64,000 nt of DNA, from contig NZ_CP119758.1 in assembly GCF_029323795.1 (NCBI RefSeq), positions 4,774,001 through 4,838,000 of the forward strand. The letters are read 5' to 3'. The position numbers were made by a program, and so were the translations under genes. Each line of letters opens with the position of its first letter. Position 1 is the first letter of the stretch. This DNA comes from Zobellia alginiliquefaciens (GTDB lineage: Bacteria > Bacteroidota > Bacteroidia > Flavobacteriales > Flavobacteriaceae). Below are positions 53,431-63,415 of this stretch, one piece after another. The notes beneath the pieces are model-generated. The model worked only from the letters and a program-made list of their open reading frames with translations. It was not told the DNA's origin and did not search any database.

Positions 53431-54648
53431 CTAACTATTATAAGCCAACTTTCTATATTTATTGGCTCTTTGTCTTCTATACACGAGAATACCAACGGCC
53501 ATGGCCAGACCGGTTCCGGCAAGTACTGCGCCCACCACTCCTGAATATGTAACTCCAAATCCGTAAGCAATTGGAAGTCCTGCCAAATAAGCTCCTGAAG
53601 CATTACCCATGTTAAAAGCACTCTGATTCATTGAGGACCCTAACATTTCATTTCCTTTAGATGTATTGATTATAGCCATCTGAATAGGGGTTGAAACTGT
53701 AAATGAAGCCAACCCGATTATAAAAGTCATAACCAACAGCATTTGTGGGTTGGTTGCAACAACAGAATTGATCAATAGCAATACCACCATAAAACCTAAA
53801 CTTATGGCTACCGCTTTTAAAGGTACAAACCATTCCGCCATCTTTGCACCCACAAAATTACCGACCACCATACCTAGACCGGCCAATATCATGGCATAAC
53901 TGACCATATGCTCCCCCCAACCGGCAACATCCGTTACTAATGGTGCAATATAACTGTACCATGCAAAGAACCCACCTGTTCCAATGGTTGTCAGAGCAAT
54001 CAATGCCCAAAGTTCTGCATTCCTCAACCCTTTATTATCCTTAGACCGTGGTTTTGGAAGTTCAGGGGCGATTTTAGGCATCCAAAGCAAAACACTAAGA
54101 ATAGCCATCAAACCAACTACACCTACCATAAAAAAAGATATACTCCAATCATAGTGATGGCCAATATACGTTCCTGTGGGCACCCCGATTACATTGGCAA
54201 TAGTTAAACCGGAAAACATAACCGCAATGGCTTGAGCTGATTTTCCTGCTTTTACCAATTTACCTGCTACCACCGCACCTATTCCAAAGAAAGCACCATG
54301 TGGAAGTCCTGATAAAAACCGAGTAATTAATAAGGTTGTATAGCTATCCGCAAAACCAGAAAGCGTATTGAACAGGGTAAACCACCCCATTAGCAATAAC
54401 AAAACGGTCCTTGCATTTAACTTAGCTCCTATTTTTGTCAATAACGGCGCTCCTACAACAACTCCCAATGCATACGCTGCAATAGAGTGCCCCGCTTCCG
54501 GAATGGTAATATTTAGACCTTTGGCAACATCGGGAAGAATCCCCATTATAACGAATTCTGTTAACCCGATACCAAAACCTCCTATCGCTAAAGCTATAAG
54601 CGCTTTTCTATTTGCTGTGTTTGTTTTCATATCATAAAAATTTTTCAT
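53431..54648 (-). CDS. MFS transporter, DHA1/AraJ-type exporter
   Basis: A 405-aa protein with 12 predicted hydrophobic spans. Typical of drug:H+ antiporter-1 (AraJ/YdhP/NepI-like) carriers: IALAIGGFGIGLTEFVIMG in TM1 and the loop 2-3 pattern GAPLLTKIGAKLNARTVLL with R after NA. TM4-5 region includes ITRFLSGLPHGAFFGIGA. The start may be the ATG at 54648 or the one at 54630 (MKTNTANRK). The substrate is unknown; purine, sugar or drug efflux is reported for relatives. It converges on leuB, with a TACATTTG promoter element upstream. Confidence 0.9.
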   Translation of the reverse strand: MKNFYDMKTNTANRKALIALAIGGFGIGLTEFVIMGILPDVAKGLNITIPEAGHSIAAYALGVVVGAPLLTKIGAKLNARTVLLLLMGWFTLFNTLSGFADSYTTLLITRFLSGLPHGAFFGIGAVVAGKLVKAGKSAQAIAVMFSGLTIANVIGVPTGTYIGHHYDWSISFFMVGVVGLMAILSVLLWMPKIAPELPKPRSKDNKGLRNAELWALIALTTIGTGGFFAWYSYIAPLVTDVAGWGEHMVSYAMILAGLGMVVGNFVGAKMAEWFVPLKAVAISLGFMVVLLLINSVVATNPQMLLVMTFIIGLASFTVSTPIQMAIINTSKGNEMLGSSMNQSAFNMGNASGAYLAGLPIAYGFGVTYSGVVGAVLAGTGLAMAVGILVYRRQRANKYRKLAYNS

Positions 54649-54710
54649 TCGACATTTGTCTCTGTTCCATACTAAAACTTACATTACAGAAACCTCTCCT
54701 ATTTACGTTA

Positions 54711-54718
54711 CAAATGTA
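54711..54718 (-). promoter_or_regulatory. Candidate -7 element upstream of the MFS gene
   Basis: On the minus strand TACATTTG matches TAnnTTTG exactly, 63 nt before the longer start of the MFS gene. The -33 region has no obvious TTG. Confidence 0.42.
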
Positions 54719-54778
54719 GGGTAAGATAATTTTGCTCAGCTATGCCTACTTATCACATTTATGTTCCATATTACCCTA

Positions 54779-54808
54779 TAAAAAAGAATACCCCTCAAAA
54801 GAGGGGTA
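54779..54808 (-). terminator. Rho-independent terminator after gapN
   Basis: On the minus strand: stem TACCCCTC / GAGGGGTA, loop TTTT, then ATTCTTTTTT. It lies about 100 nt past the gapN stop. Confidence 0.8.
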
Positions 54809-54908
54809 AAATGTCATATTTTATATATTTTTTAGATACTTTCAGAAAAGCTTAAAATATGTTTAAAAACAAAACTGAAAACATATCATATCATCACATA
54901 TGGGCCAC

Positions 54909-56489
54909 TTATAAAATATAATCTGTACTAACGAAATTGGATAATTTAGCTTCCAACAATTGCTGAACCGTTTCATTATTCAGGTCATTATCCTTGAAGG
55001 CCACGAATGTCCGAATAGAAAAAGAGCGTAAGGCATCATGAACACTTAACGTAGCTTGTGCGGAATCTTTTCTTCCGGTAAACGGATACATATCCGGCCC
55101 ACGCTGGCAAGAACTGTTCAGATTTACTCTGCAAACCAGATTTACCAAAGTATCGATAAGCGGAGAAAGTGCATATACATCTTTTCCGAACAAACTTACT
55201 TGCTGCCCATAATTACTTTCGGCCATATCATTTAATGGTTCTTCAATATCCGAGAATGAAAGTATCGGTACAATTGGCCCAAATTGCTCCTCTTGATACA
55301 CTCTCATATCTTTAGTTACCGGATACAAAACGGCAGGCCAAATGTAATTATCTAACTGCTGCCCTCCTTTTTTATTCTTTATTTTAGCACCTTTTGCGAC
55401 CGCATCATCAATCAATTCTTGAATATATGCCGACTTGCCCGGTTCTGGAAGTGGTGTTAATTTCACCCCATTATCCCACGGGTTCCCAAATTTTAGCGCA
55501 TCTACTCGTTTTGCATATCGCTTTAAAAACTCCTCCCTTACATCTTCATGAACATAAATTACCTTTAAAGCCGTACAACGTTGTCCGTTAAAGGACAAGG
55601 TTCCGGCAATACATTCATCAATAGTCAAATCTAAATCAGCATCAGGTAAAACAATAGCCGGGTTTTTAGCCTCTAATCCTAAAACCAAACGAAGTCGGTT
55701 ACTTTTTGGATGTTGCTCTTGCAACGCATTTGCAGACTTACTGTTCCCGATTAATGCAAGTACATCTACTTTGCCCGTTTGCATAATGGGTGCAGCAACC
55801 GCTCTACCCCTACCAAAGAGAATATTTACAACGCCTTTAGGAAAGCTACTTTGAAAAGCTTCCAAAAGCGGAGTAATCAACAAGACCCCATGTTTCGCTG
55901 GCTTAAAGATTGTTGTATTCCCCATAATAATAGCAGGAATAAGCAAAGCGAAGGTTTCATTTAAAGGGTAATTATACGGTCCAAGACAAAGCACGACCCC
56001 TAGAGGTCCTCTTTTTATATGTGCATAAACGCCATCTTGCTTTTGGAATTTAGCCGAATTACGGTCTAAGTCTTTATATTCTTCAATTGTGTCGTTAATA
56101 TAATCTACTGTACGGTCAAACTCTTTCTGGCTATCCGGTAACGACTTACCGATTTCCCACATCAATAGTTTAACAATCACTTCGCGCTTCGTTTTCATCT
56201 GACGCACAAAGTTTTCCATACATTCAATACGGTCTTTTACGTGCATTGTAGGCCAAACCCCTTGTCCCCTTCCAAAAGCCTTCATTGCTGCATCCAGGGC
56301 ATCCAGGGCTTCGGGCTCCCCCATATCCGGAATGCTACCCAATAACGTAGGCTTATATTCTTCGGTGGAAGATATAGTTGAATACACCTCGGTAGTGTTT
56401 CCGTTCCACGTTTTTAATTCACCATTTACCAAATACTTCTTTTGATCAATAGTTTTAGTAATCTGATATTCTTCGGGTATTGCTTTCAT
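54909..56489 (-). CDS. gapN: NADP-dependent non-phosphorylating glyceraldehyde-3-phosphate dehydrogenase
   Basis: A 526-aa aldehyde dehydrogenase superfamily enzyme. It oxidises glyceraldehyde-3-phosphate straight to 3-phosphoglycerate, giving NADPH. Landmarks: [19 protein letters not shown] and FKPAKHG for cofactor binding, the general-base Glu in [12 protein letters not shown], the catalytic Cys in [13 protein letters not shown] (around residue 305) and [10 protein letters not shown] near the C-terminus. These fit GapN rather than succinate-semialdehyde or betaine-aldehyde dehydrogenases. It has its own terminator; 149 nt separate it from ilvA upstream, so it may be transcribed alone or as the tail of the ilv operon. 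Confidence 0.85.
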   Translation of the reverse strand: MKAIPEEYQITKTIDQKKYLVNGELKTWNGNTTEVYSTISSTEEYKPTLLGSIPDMGEPEALDALDAAMKAFGRGQGVWPTMHVKDRIECMENFVRQMKTKREVIVKLLMWEIGKSLPDSQKEFDRTVDYINDTIEEYKDLDRNSAKFQKQDGVYAHIKRGPLGVVLCLGPYNYPLNETFALLIPAIIMGNTTIFKPAKHGVLLITPLLEAFQSSFPKGVVNILFGRGRAVAAPIMQTGKVDVLALIGNSKSANALQEQHPKSNRLRLVLGLEAKNPAIVLPDADLDLTIDECIAGTLSFNGQRCTALKVIYVHEDVREEFLKRYAKRVDALKFGNPWDNGVKLTPLPEPGKSAYIQELIDDAVAKGAKIKNKKGGQQLDNYIWPAVLYPVTKDMRVYQEEQFGPIVPILSFSDIEEPLNDMAESNYGQQVSLFGKDVYALSPLIDTLVNLVCRVNLNSSCQRGPDMYPFTGRKDSAQATLSVHDALRSFSIRTFVAFKDNDLNNETVQQLLEAKLSNFVSTDYIL

Positions 56490-56638
56490 TTTCAGAATGG
56501 TTTATTGTCATAGATTGTAAGACTACAAAAAGTAGTTATAACGAAAATACATAATTAACAAATCAGAGTTGGTTATGAAAAAATTAAATCGCCCTGCGTT
56601 TATCAATTTTTCATAAAAGAAGTGCAAATTGTGAAACC

Positions 56639-57889
56639 CTACACCAAATATTGAAACAAGTCTGGCTTATCATTTAAATAATCCCCATAAAAGTTATTGG
56701 CTTTCATACGCTGAACCAATGGGTCAAGGTCATCAGGACTCTTTAATTCTATCCCTACAATAGCCGGGGCGTTCTCTCTACTGGACTTTTTAGAGTATTC
56801 AAAATGAGTGATATCATCATCAGGACCTAAAATTTCGGCCACAAATTCTTTTAATGCACCCGGTCTTTGTGGAAATCGAACAATAAAATAATGCTTAAGC
56901 TGACCGTAAAGTAAAGCCCGCTCTTTAATTTCTGCAGTCCTGGTTATGTCATTGTTGCTGCCGCTAAGAATGCAAACCACATTCTTGGCTTTGATCTCTT
57001 CAGAAAACATATCCAAAGCGGTAATTGTCAATGCGCCCGCAGGCTCAACAACAATGGCATCTCTGTTATAGAGATCCAAAATAGTCTGACATACCTTACC
57101 TTCTGGAACGGTAACCATATCATGAAGTCCGTTTTTACAGATTTCAAAGGTGAGGTCGCCTACTTTCTGAACTGCAGCTCCATCAATAAACTTATCAATT
57201 TTTAAAAGCTCGGTATTGCTATTGTTTGCTATGGATGTTTTCATGGAAGGAGCACCCTCCGGCTCCACCCCAATAATTTTGGTGTTTGGAGACAGCTCCT
57301 TAAAAACCCCAATCAATCCAGAAGCCAATCCACCACCTCCAATTGCAGCAAAAATGTAATCTATAGGTTGCTTAAACTGTTCTAACAACTCTAAACCAAC
57401 CGTACCTTGTCCCTCTATTACCTTGGGGTCATCAAAAGGATGAATGAAAACTTTCTTATTTTCCTCACAAAATACCCGAGCACTCTTTGAAGAATCATCA
57501 AAAGTATCCCCTTCCAAAACTACGGTAACCCATTCGCCACCGAACATTTTTGTCTGTTCCACTTTTTGCTTGGGTGTCACAGATGGCATGTATACCCTGC
57601 CTTCAATCTTTAAATGGTTACAGGCAAAGGCCACACCTTGAGCATGATTACCTGCACTGGCACAAACAATTCCGTTTTTTCTTTCTTCTTCGGAAAGCGA
57701 GCTGATCTTATTGAATGCCCCACGAATTTTATACGACCGTACGCGATGTAAATCCTCTCGTTTTAGAAGCACATTGGCATCATAAACTTTGGATAAACGT
57801 ATGCTGGGCATTAACGGAGTTTCCGTTGCTACCTGAGCAATGGTATAAGCCGCCTTTTTAATATCTGATATGTTAGGGAAATAGGTCAT
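56639..57889 (-). CDS. ilvA: Threonine dehydratase (threonine ammonia-lyase)
   Basis: A 416-aa fold-type II PLP enzyme making 2-oxobutyrate, first step of isoleucine synthesis. The PLP lysine is Lys54 in RVRSYKIRGAFNK; CASAGNHAQGVAFAC and the glycine loop AAIGGGGLASG bind PLP phosphate; SGSNNDITR lies before a single C-terminal ACT-like domain (about 325-416, YFIVRFPQRPGALKEF). One ACT-like domain rather than two marks the shorter type common in Bacteroidota and Firmicutes. It is the last ilv gene, 74 nt after ilvC, on the same strand. Confidence 0.95.
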   Translation of the reverse strand: MTYFPNISDIKKAAYTIAQVATETPLMPSIRLSKVYDANVLLKREDLHRVRSYKIRGAFNKISSLSEEERKNGIVCASAGNHAQGVAFACNHLKIEGRVYMPSVTPKQKVEQTKMFGGEWVTVVLEGDTFDDSSKSARVFCEENKKVFIHPFDDPKVIEGQGTVGLELLEQFKQPIDYIFAAIGGGGLASGLIGVFKELSPNTKIIGVEPEGAPSMKTSIANNSNTELLKIDKFIDGAAVQKVGDLTFEICKNGLHDMVTVPEGKVCQTILDLYNRDAIVVEPAGALTITALDMFSEEIKAKNVVCILSGSNNDITRTAEIKERALLYGQLKHYFIVRFPQRPGALKEFVAEILGPDDDITHFEYSKKSSRENAPAIVGIELKSPDDLDPLVQRMKANNFYGDYLNDKPDLFQYLV

Positions 57890-57963
57890 ATGAAAAAACC
57901 CTGTCGAGAATTTTGACTTCCTAAAAAGGAGCGTCTAAAAAAAGGACAGGGTTGTTCTATTAA

Positions 57964-59439
57964 TTATACAATAGGCTTCATTGCCGTCATAGAGGCACGA
58001 AGTCTAGCTCCAACGATTTCTACAGGATGCTCGCGAAGTACTTTGTTCACTGTAATCAATTTGGCATTATCAACACCATTACCTTTAGTACCGGCGTAAG
58101 CTTTACCGATTACATCTGTATCGATATTTTTCATAAAGTCAGTCAATAAAGGCTTACATGCATGATCGAACAAGTAACAACCGTACTCAGCAGTATCAGA
58201 AATAACTCTGTTCATTTCAAACAATTTCTTTCTTGCAATGGTATTAGCAATTAGCGGAGTTTCGTGTAGAGACTCATAGTAAGCAGACTCACCAATGATG
58301 CCAGATTCGGTCATACTTTCGTAAGCCAACTCAACACCAGCTCTAACCATAGCAATCATTAAAACACCATTATCATAAAACTCTTGTTCAGAGATTTCTA
58401 CATCGCCAGCTGGTGTCTTTTCAAAAGCAGTCTCACCAGTTTCAGCTCTCCAAGTCAATAAGTTCTTATCATCGTTGGCCCAGTCTTCCATCATGGTTTT
58501 AGAGAAATGACCGGTCATGATATCATCCATATGCTTTTGAAAAAGCGGACGCATGATATCTTTTAATTCTTCCGAAAGTTCAAAAGCCTTAATTTTTGCA
58601 GGGTTTGAAAGACGGTCCATCATGTTAGTGATACCACCATACTTCATACCTTCGGTAATAGTTTCCCATCCGTATTGAATTAATTTAGAAGCGTAACCAG
58701 CATCAATACCTTTCTCGATCATTTTATCGAAACAAAGAATACTACCAGTTTGCAACAATCCACAAAGGATAGTTTGCTCACCCATTAAATCGGACTTTAC
58801 TTCCGCTACAAAAGAAGACTCTAGAACACCCGCTCTATGCCCACCTGTACCGGCAGCATATGCTTTAGCTTGCTCCAAGCCTTTTCCTTCCGGATCATTC
58901 TCTGGGTGAACCGCGATCAAAGTTGGCACACCAAAACCTCTTTTATACTCTTCACGAACCTCAGAACCTGGACTCTTAGGCGCTACCATAATTACGGTAA
59001 GGTCTTCACGAACCTGAGTACCTTCCTCCACGATATTGAAACCGTGAGAATATGATAATGTAGCTCCTTTTTTCATTAATGGCATTACTGCACCAACCAC
59101 AGCTGTATGCTGCTTATCTGGAGTAAGGTTGATCACTACATCGGCAGAAGGAATCAACTCTTCGTACGTACCAACGGTGAATCCGTTTTCTGTGGCATTT
59201 AAAAACGATTGTCTTTTTTCTTTGATGGCAGCATCACGCAAGGTGTAAGCGATATCCAATCCTGAATCGCGCATGTTCAAACCTTGGTTCAAGCCTTGGG
59301 CCCCACAACCAACAATAACTATTTTTTTTCCTTTTAAAGCCGATACACCATCTGCAAATTCTGAAGCATCCATGAACCTACATTTGCCCAGTTGCGTCAG
59401 CTGATCTCTTAATGATAGTGTATTAAAGTAATTTGCCAT
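57964..59439 (-). CDS. ilvC: Ketol-acid reductoisomerase, class II
   Basis: A 491-aa NADPH-dependent enzyme of isoleucine/valine synthesis. The Rossmann motif is [28 protein letters not shown] and [19 protein letters not shown] form the active-site entrance; the knotted C-terminal part is duplicated, giving the long (about 490 aa) class II form seen in enterobacteria, plants and Bacteroidota. It is located between ilvH and ilvA on the same strand, with 94 nt to ilvH. Confidence 0.97.
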   Translation of the reverse strand: MANYFNTLSLRDQLTQLGKCRFMDASEFADGVSALKGKKIVIVGCGAQGLNQGLNMRDSGLDIAYTLRDAAIKEKRQSFLNATENGFTVGTYEELIPSADVVINLTPDKQHTAVVGAVMPLMKKGATLSYSHGFNIVEEGTQVREDLTVIMVAPKSPGSEVREEYKRGFGVPTLIAVHPENDPEGKGLEQAKAYAAGTGGHRAGVLESSFVAEVKSDLMGEQTILCGLLQTGSILCFDKMIEKGIDAGYASKLIQYGWETITEGMKYGGITNMMDRLSNPAKIKAFELSEELKDIMRPLFQKHMDDIMTGHFSKTMMEDWANDDKNLLTWRAETGETAFEKTPAGDVEISEQEFYDNGVLMIAMVRAGVELAYESMTESGIIGESAYYESLHETPLIANTIARKKLFEMNRVISDTAEYGCYLFDHACKPLLTDFMKNIDTDVIGKAYAGTKGNGVDNAKLITVNKVLREHPVEIVGARLRASMTAMKPIV

Positions 59440-59533
59440 TTTTCAATCGTGTTTTTCAAATTCCACCCAAAGTTATTCTAAAATAGACGATAGCCAGAAT
59501 TCTTTATTAAATTAATTATTGATTTCTATTTAG

Positions 59534-60064
59534 TTATTTATCTTGATAAAACTCATTCAGTAGAGCGGTAATCTGCATTTCTTCCTTTGAAACCGAAATA
59601 CGGCCCGAACGTACAAACTGCATGATACCAAAAGGCTTAAGCTCATCATACATATCATTGATCTCGTTTCTGCGACCTGATTTTGCGATTACAAAAAAGT
59701 CTCTTGCAACGGTAACGATTTGCGAATTGTTATCCTTTATGATATTTTGAATCTGTCTTTCATCAAAAAGAAGATTTGAGGCTATTTTAAACAAAGCGGA
59801 TTCTTGATAAATGGTTTCATCATCCCTATGATAAAAGGCTTTTATTACCTCAATTTGCTTTTCTATTTGGCCCACGATGTTACGTGTCCACTTCTCGGTA
59901 GTGTATACAACAATCGTAAATTTAGAAACACCTTCAATTTCTGATTTTGAGACGTTTAAACTTTCAATATTAATATGTCTCTTTAAGAAAATTCCAGAAA
60001 TCCTATTCAGTAAACCTACGTTGTTTTCCGAATATACCGATATGGTAAACCATTGTTTTTCCAT
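59534..60064 (-). CDS. ilvH: Acetolactate synthase small (regulatory) subunit
   Basis: 176 aa from the ATG at 60062-60064 (MEKQWFTISVYSENNVGLLN). A TTG at 60103 would extend it through a palindromic repeat and is rejected. The N-terminal ACT domain has the NVGLLNRISGIFLKRHINIE valine-binding pattern (quoted within it); KWTRNIVGQIEKQIEV follows, and the C-terminal part has QIVTVARDFFVIAKSG. The subunit activates and confers valine feedback on IlvB. It is separated from ilvB by two methyltransferase genes, which is unusual. Confidence 0.93.
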   Translation of the reverse strand: MEKQWFTISVYSENNVGLLNRISGIFLKRHINIESLNVSKSEIEGVSKFTIVVYTTEKWTRNIVGQIEKQIEVIKAFYHRDDETIYQESALFKIASNLLFDERQIQNIIKDNNSQIVTVARDFFVIAKSGRRNEINDMYDELKPFGIMQFVRSGRISVSKEEMQITALLNEFYQDK

Positions 60065-60086
60065 TGTTCTTTTTAAAATAGTTTCA

Positions 60087-60144
60087 TCGAGCGCAGTCGA
60101 CAAAAAACATTCTCATTCATTTTTAACCTCTCGACTGCACTCGA
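60087..60144. repeat. Inverted pair of REP-like palindromes
   Basis: TCGAGCGCAGTCGA (60087-60100) and TCGACTGCACTCGA (60131-60144) are near-perfect inverted complements (13 of 14) with a 30-nt spacer. The short GC-rich CGACTGCxCTCGA unit in AT-rich DNA looks like a genome-dispersed REP/BIME-type repeat. It lies between ilvH and the methyltransferase gene. Confidence 0.65.
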
Positions 60145-60154
60145 GGGAGGGATT

Positions 60155-60925
60155 TCACTTTTTACGAGCTACAACCCTAATCCGTTTATAATCGGCATAC
60201 CATTTACCATCTCTATACAGCTCTGGTTTAACCTTATCTTGTACTTCTTTACTTATCTCTGCGATATCTTCATTATTGACTCCATCAAAAAAGGAACTCC
60301 CGAACATCATAATCCAATCTACAATGCCTGTATGACTGTCAACCAATTCAGTTGGCCGATCATACGATTGTGCAAAAACAACTTCAAATCCAGCAGCTTC
60401 TAACTTTGAAGCATATTCCCCAATTGATGGAAAGTACCAAAGAGTAGTCTTTGCTTGTTTCTCATAACCTCTCTTAGAAAGACTTTCTCGGAGTGCATCA
60501 CTTATAGTTTGAATATTATTTTTACCACCAAACTCAACAACTATCCTGCCCCCTGTTCTCAAAGCCCGGTACATATTTGCTATTGCAGCTTTATACTGTA
60601 CTACCCAATGGAGTGCAGCATTCGAAAAAATAGCATCAAATTTTTCTTCAACTTTAAAATTAGCTGCATCTCCAACTTCAAAGTTTATAGAAGGAAAATT
60701 ATATTTTGCCTTGGCAATCATTTCCGGAGATTTATCAAGTCCCACCACCGTTTTCGCCAAGCCACTTATATCAAAAGTCAATTCACCAGAACCACAGCCT
60801 AAATCAAGTATCCGCTCATTCGATTTTGGTGCAAGCAACTCAATAAGGGACTTACCGTAATCGTATACGAAAGCATGCTTATCATTATAAAGTTTAGCGT
60901 TCCAACTATGTGCTACCTGTATCAT
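60155..60925 (-). CDS. Class I SAM-dependent methyltransferase (trans-aconitate methyltransferase-like)
   Basis: A 256-aa methyltransferase. SAM motif I is ILDLGCGSGELTFDI (about 39-53), the acidic residue ending strand 2 is in VVGLDKSPEMI, and motif DAIFSNAALHWVV with its HW pair is characteristic of Tam/BioC-like enzymes. The C-terminal part has YADYKRIRVVARKK. The substrate is not deducible; trans-aconitate or malonyl-type carboxylates are possible. It is inserted in the ilv operon between ilvB and ilvH beside a second methyltransferase. Confidence 0.85.
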   Translation of the reverse strand: MIQVAHSWNAKLYNDKHAFVYDYGKSLIELLAPKSNERILDLGCGSGELTFDISGLAKTVVGLDKSPEMIAKAKYNFPSINFEVGDAANFKVEEKFDAIFSNAALHWVVQYKAAIANMYRALRTGGRIVVEFGGKNNIQTISDALRESLSKRGYEKQAKTTLWYFPSIGEYASKLEAAGFEVVFAQSYDRPTELVDSHTGIVDWIMMFGSSFFDGVNNEDIAEISKEVQDKVKPELYRDGKWYADYKRIRVVARKK

Positions 60926-60966
60926 TTTTAGCTATTCTTTTTCTAATACTTCTACTTTTGCATGAT

Positions 60967-61548
60967 TTAACTATTCCTAACAGCAATAATCAACCCTGTG
61001 GACCAATTTAATTTGGTTAATGTAAAATCAGCCCGGTTTTCTAAATACTTAACCAATCGCTCTACATTATCCTCATGCCCTTCCGGCCAATTTGGTTGAG
61101 CGGTCATATCATCTATCACATAAAAACCACCAACTTTCACAAAACTCAATATCTCTTCTATCTCACTGTATTTGCCTGGCCAGGCATCGGCAAAAATTAA
61201 ATCGAACTTATCTCCCGAATAGTTCTTTATCCATTTTGAGCCATCTTCACAAATCACCTCCACTCGTTCGTCCCCTTTAAAATATCCAGAAACAATCTCA
61301 ATTTGCTTCGGGTCATTGTCTAATGAAATCAACTTAGACTCGGCATCCATACCATCTACCATCCAAGAAAGGCTCAAGCCAATTCCCGTACCCAGCTCCA
61401 AAAATCTTCCTTTCGGTTTTGAGGTCATCAAGGTTTTCAGCAATGTGCCAATATATACATCCGAAGGCATGGTAAAACCAATTTCCTTGGACTTCTGTTC
61501 TATTTGTTGATGGATTTTTGGCTTGTCCTGTATATTGGAATCTAACAC
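60967..61548 (-). CDS. O-methyltransferase-like SAM enzyme
   Basis: A 193-aa methyltransferase with motif I RFLELGTGIGLSLSWM (about 49-64), the acidic LISLDNDPKQIE, and FDLIFADAWPGKYSEIEE, a layout like class I O-methyltransferases of the catechol/caffeoyl-CoA type but with a GGFYVIDDMTAQPNWPEG end. The N-terminus is helical (PKIHQQIEQKSKEIGF). The substrate is unknown. It lies between ilvB and the other methyltransferase, spaced 41-48 nt, on the same strand, so likely cotranscribed with the ilv genes. Confidence 0.82.
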   Translation of the reverse strand: MLDSNIQDKPKIHQQIEQKSKEIGFTMPSDVYIGTLLKTLMTSKPKGRFLELGTGIGLSLSWMVDGMDAESKLISLDNDPKQIEIVSGYFKGDERVEVICEDGSKWIKNYSGDKFDLIFADAWPGKYSEIEEILSFVKVGGFYVIDDMTAQPNWPEGHEDNVERLVKYLENRADFTLTKLNWSTGLIIAVRNS

Positions 61549-61596
61549 CTTTACTATTTAAATGCGGTTTGAGAACACTTTTTTCGGTTTATCTAA

Positions 61597-63330
61597 TTAC
61601 TTCAAACGAACGTCGGAAACCGAAGCTCCAGAAGGAATCATTGGGAACACATTGTCTTCTTGTTCCACCTTCACCTCTAAGAAGTATGGGTTTTTGGAAG
61701 CAATCATTTCTTTAACTGCCGCTTTCATATCTTCACGAGTGCTTACGCGCTTCGCTTCAATATGATACCCTTCGGCAATCTTAACAAAATCAGGGTTCGT
61801 CATTACAGTTGAAGCATATCTTCTATCAAAGAAAAGCTCCTGCCACTGACGCACCATTCCTAAGTGCTCATTATTTAGAACAACTATCTTAACCGGTACA
61901 TTATGCTGAAAGATAACCCCCAATTCTTGAATGGTCATTTGATAACCTCCATCACCAATAATTGCAACTACCTCACGGTCCATAGCTCCCATTTTGGCGC
62001 CAATAGCCGCTGGAAGTGCAAACCCCATGGTACCAAGACCTCCAGAAGTTATATTACTCTTGCTTTGTTTGAACTTTGCATAACGACAACCGATCATCTG
62101 GTGCTGCCCTACATCCGTAACAATTACGGCTTTTTGCTCAGATTCTATATTTATCTGTTCAATAACCTCCCCCATAGTCAACCCTTCTTTTGTAGGCTGA
62201 ATATCGTCTTTAATTACCTGATCAAATTCAACTTTATACTTCTCTTTGAATTCGTTGTGCCAAGCCTCATGTTTATTCTCTTTGATCAAAGGCAATAACA
62301 TACCCAACGTCTCTTTGGAGTTACCTAAAACAGGTACGTCTGCATGAACGTTTTTATTGATTTCCGCTTTATCAATTTCGAAATGGATTACTTTTGCTTG
62401 TTTGGCATACGTATCCAAACTACCTGTTACACGATCATCAAAACGCATACCGATGGCAATTAGAACATCGCATTCATTCGTTAATACATTTGGTCCATAG
62501 TTACCGTGCATACCTACCATACCCACGTTTAAAGGATGCTCATTATCCAAAGCCGAAGCCCCCATAATTGTCCAAGCAGCAGGAACCCCTGACTTTTCTA
62601 CCAATGCTTTCAGCTCTTCTTCCGCTTTACCTAAAATTACACCTTGACCCCAAACAATAAGTGGTTTTTTGGCATTATTAATAAGTTCAGCAGCAGCTTC
62701 AATTTGCTTAACCTTAGGCTTAGGCACAGGATTGTAACTTCTTACCGCCGTGCATTTTTCATAACTAAACTCAAACTCATCTATCTGAGCATTTTTAGTA
62801 ATATCCACTAAAACCGGACCCGGTCTACCTGACTTGGCAATATAGAACGCCTTTGCCATGATTTCAGGAATTTCAGAAGCTTCCGTTATCTGATAGTTCC
62901 ATTTTGTAACCGGCGTAGAGATTCCGATAATATCGGTTTCTTGAAACGCATCGGAACCTAACAAATGACGCGTAACTTGACCCGTAATACACACCATTGG
63001 AGTAGAGTCTATCTGAGCATCGGCCAGACCTGTAACCAGATTGGTGGCTCCAGGACCAGATGTAGCCATGGCAACACCTACTCTACCCGTAACCCTAGCA
63101 AACCCCTGGGCTGCGTGCGTAGCACCTTGCTCATGACGCGTTAAGATATGGGTAAGCTTATCCTGAAATTTATATAATTCGTCATAAACGGGCATAATAG
63201 CACCACCAGGGTAGCCATATAGCAAATCCACACCCTCAGCCAGCAAACAATGTATGATGGCCTCTGCACCACTTATTTTCATTTTTGTTTTCTTTGGGTT
63301 TTCCTCCGTTTTCATTTTTAATGTTTCCAT
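61597..63330 (-). CDS. ilvB: Acetolactate synthase large (catalytic) subunit
   Basis: A 577-aa ThDP enzyme joining pyruvate with pyruvate or 2-oxobutyrate. The N-terminal PYR domain has GYPGGAIMPVYDEL and the catalytic Glu in THILTRHEQGATH; the central FAD-binding-like domain follows (AWTIMGASALDN); the C-terminal PP domain carries IIGDGGYQMTIQELG and NNEHLGMVRQWQ (ThDP/Mg binding). The start may be residue 1 or Met6/Met17. 85 nt follow ilvD. Normally adjacent to ilvH, here interrupted by two methyltransferases. Confidence 0.96.
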   Translation of the reverse strand: METLKMKTEENPKKTKMKISGAEAIIHCLLAEGVDLLYGYPGGAIMPVYDELYKFQDKLTHILTRHEQGATHAAQGFARVTGRVGVAMATSGPGATNLVTGLADAQIDSTPMVCITGQVTRHLLGSDAFQETDIIGISTPVTKWNYQITEASEIPEIMAKAFYIAKSGRPGPVLVDITKNAQIDEFEFSYEKCTAVRSYNPVPKPKVKQIEAAAELINNAKKPLIVWGQGVILGKAEEELKALVEKSGVPAAWTIMGASALDNEHPLNVGMVGMHGNYGPNVLTNECDVLIAIGMRFDDRVTGSLDTYAKQAKVIHFEIDKAEINKNVHADVPVLGNSKETLGMLLPLIKENKHEAWHNEFKEKYKVEFDQVIKDDIQPTKEGLTMGEVIEQINIESEQKAVIVTDVGQHQMIGCRYAKFKQSKSNITSGGLGTMGFALPAAIGAKMGAMDREVVAIIGDGGYQMTIQELGVIFQHNVPVKIVVLNNEHLGMVRQWQELFFDRRYASTVMTNPDFVKIAEGYHIEAKRVSTREDMKAAVKEMIASKNPYFLEVKVEQEDNVFPMIPSGASVSDVRLK

Positions 63331-63415
63331 AGGTCTGTAATCCTTATATAACTAATTGCAGAGACCACTCTGCTCCTGACTTCTCATCGTGTTTCGAGAA
63401 ATCCTTTCATATTCA

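Noticed and set aside
60065..60103. N-terminal extension of IlvH from a TTG at 60103
   Set aside because: The extension would translate the REP-like palindrome. The ATG at 60064 gives the normal IlvH N-terminus.
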